Shown: positions 4,833 to 5,881 of the stretch, piece after piece
Layout of the letters: every line of letters begins with the position of its first letter
Position numbering within the stretch: the first letter of the stretch is position 1
Origin: Actinomycetota bacterium
GTDB taxonomy: Bacteria; Actinomycetota; Actinomycetes; S36-B12; UBA10799
DNA length: 5,881 nt
Direction: 5' to 3'
NCBI GenBank assembly: GCA_003452655.1
Contig: DMNR01000239.1
Location: 1 to 5,881 of the forward strand
The notes under the pieces: generated by a model
Databases searched by the model: none
Seen by the model: only the letters and a program-made list of their open reading frames with translations
Told to the model about the DNA's origin: nothing
Position numbers and translations under genes: made by a program

Positions 4833-5720
4833 ATGGACAACATAAATGCAAGCCGACTCTTGAGGGCATTGGGTCTGCTGACCTCAATCATCTTCCTGGG
4901 ATGCTCGACGAATCCATCGATCCAGCAAGGGGCCTCGATCCAGGAATTCGCCAGCAGCCTGAACGGCAAACGCTTCAGCTTCGAAATGACAGGTTCGGTC
5001 TGGGTGCCTTCGATGTCCGGCGTGCTCGTGACCGCGCAGCGCCTCCCCAAGGGCCTGCTGCTTGCCATGGACCCAGCCAGGGAGCATTGCGCGCGCCAGG
5101 GCGGTGAGATCGTCATGGCCAAGTTGCAAGCCGTGGAACTGCATCCGAAGTTCCACCCGCAGCTGCCGCTTCGAGCCGTTTGTGAACGCCGCGGCGAACC
5201 GCTCTGGGCGCTGGACCTGCAATACGCCGGAATTTCGATGACGGCGGGCGAGGGTGCTGGCGGCACCAAGAACCTGCTCTATCTCAACATGAAGACCGGC
5301 GCCCAATACCTGTCGCCGCAACGCTTGGCGGAGCGCTTGCAAGACGAGCAGCTCAACGCGCAGGCGAACGCGCAAGCTGCCGCCTCCCGACAAGCTCGCG
5401 AACTGGCGTTGGAACAGGAACGTCAACGGCTGGCCAGGGAGAAGGAACTCGACGCTGCGATAGCCGCGGCGCAATGGCCTGCGCGGGTCGCCGCTTTCCG
5501 GGTCAATCTGAGGTCGGGAGACCGATTCAAATGGACTTCGCCGCCGAGTGGCGCCTGGGGCGGGCCCTTCGTCGGCATGGTCGTGCGGGTCGACATGGCA
5601 ATCGCGCTTGTGCAGTTCGACAACCTGATCATCGGCGGCCTGCAGACCAGGTATATCCCGCGAGAGCAACTTGAGCCTTTTGACGGACCAGCACCGGCGG
5701 GCCGATACGAGATCAAATGA
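4833..5720 (+). CDS. predicted lipoprotein with coiled coil
   Basis: A 295-aa protein of unknown function. Residues 1-24 form a signal peptide: a short n-region with R8 and R11, hydrophobic LGLLTSIIFLG, and C24 followed by STN. The lipobox FLGC is not ideal (L is preferred at -3), but lipidation is likely. Residues 39-160 form a globular part with cysteines C86 and C117 that could pair. Residues 163-213 are rich in Gln, Ala, Glu and Arg and read as a coiled coil. Residues about 224-283 (VNLRSGDRF, GMVVRVDMAIALVQFDN, YIPREQLEP) look like a small beta-barrel, SH3-like domain. The ribosome site is weak, so it is probably translated by coupling from the gene 6 bases upstream. Its stop overlaps the next start as ATGA. 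Confidence 0.75.
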   Translation: MDNINASRLLRALGLLTSIIFLGCSTNPSIQQGASIQEFASSLNGKRFSFEMTGSVWVPSMSGVLVTAQRLPKGLLLAMDPAREHCARQGGEIVMAKLQAVELHPKFHPQLPLRAVCERRGEPLWALDLQYAGISMTAGEGAGGTKNLLYLNMKTGAQYLSPQRLAERLQDEQLNAQANAQAAASRQARELALEQERQRLAREKELDAAIAAAQWPARVAAFRVNLRSGDRFKWTSPPSGAWGGPFVGMVVRVDMAIALVQFDNLIIGGLQTRYIPREQLEPFDGPAPAGRYEIK

Positions 5721-5881
5721 CGCCGACCAGGGCAAAGACGGACTCGTCAGTTCTTGACATGACGATCACTCGAATCTCCCCATCGAAGAAGCGGCGCATC
5801 AGGCCGAAGCTGAAGTTCGACTTCCGTGCTTTTGACTTCACAGAGTTCGCTGCGTTTCTGCGGAAGCACGCGGACGGATGG
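5717..5881 (+). CDS. 5' part of an unrecognised gene, runs off the window
   Basis: An open frame of 55 codons with no stop, from ATG 5717 to the window end. The ATGA overlap with the lipoprotein stop supports the start and a shared operon. The visible part begins MTPTRAKTDSSVLDMTIT, then has the basic stretch SPSKKRRIRPKLKFDF, then FRAFDFTEFAAFLRKHADGW. There is no signal peptide, so this protein is probably cytoplasmic or binds nucleic acid or a membrane through its basic segment. The family cannot be told from this portion. ATG 5759 is an alternative start without a ribosome site. Confidence 0.6.
   Translation, partial: MTPTRAKTDSSVLDMTITRISPSKKRRIRPKLKFDFRAFDFTEFAAFLRKHADGW

Noticed and set aside
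4724..5269. Minus-strand open frame of 181 codons
   Set aside because: It is antisense across two well-supported cargo genes, with Ser/Arg/Pro-rich shadow composition.
4884..5735. Minus-strand open frame of 283 codons
   Set aside because: It is antisense to the lipoprotein gene, rich in Arg and His, and has no motif or ribosome site. The plus frame has a signal peptide and coupled overlaps.

Overview
The window is GC-rich and bacterial. It looks like the left part of an integrated mobile element in a proteobacterium. Its first 40 bases, read on the minus strand, are the anticodon loop through the T arm and part of the acceptor stem of a tRNA-Asn(GUU) gene. The 5' half of that tRNA is missing, which is the usual scar of an element integrated by a tyrosine recombinase at a tRNA 3' end. 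The host assignment (beta- or gammaproteobacterial) rests only on GC richness, codon use and the tRNA sequence, so it is tentative.

Layout, left to right. (1) 1-40: tRNA-Asn fragment, a candidate att site. (2) 41-190: a short non-coding end that holds a decayed second copy of the last conserved motif of the neighbouring gene. (3) 191-1132, minus: an unrecognised coiled-coil protein of about 313 aa. (4) 1133-1406: a divergent regulatory region with two imperfect dyads. (5) 1407-3735, plus: a three-gene operon tightly linked by two 4-base GTGA stop/start overlaps. It encodes an AlpA/Xis-like helix-turn-helix protein, a zinc-finger plus Toprim primase, and a RepA-like hexameric helicase ATPase with a C-terminal winged helix. 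(6) 3654-3888: a dense cluster of a 7-bp repeat, CGGTTCC, in both orientations. It overlaps the 3' end of the helicase gene and includes a stem-loop, and is the best candidate for the replication origin. (7) 4142-4447, minus: an XRE-family repressor. (8) 4467-4502: a 36-bp near-perfect palindrome overlapping a good sigma-70 promoter. (9) 4524 to the window end, plus: a cargo operon encoding a small membrane-anchored acidic protein, a predicted lipoprotein with coiled coil, and the start of a third protein that runs off the window.

A working model, which is inference: the primase and helicase together correspond to the functions fused in the phage P4 alpha protein, and they replicate the excised element from the CGGTTCC cluster. 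The AlpA-like protein would control excision or its own operon. The XRE protein would repress itself and the envelope-protein operon through the shared palindrome. No integrase, relaxase or structural phage gene is visible. If the element is complete, the integrase should lie to the right, beside the intact tRNA-Asn.
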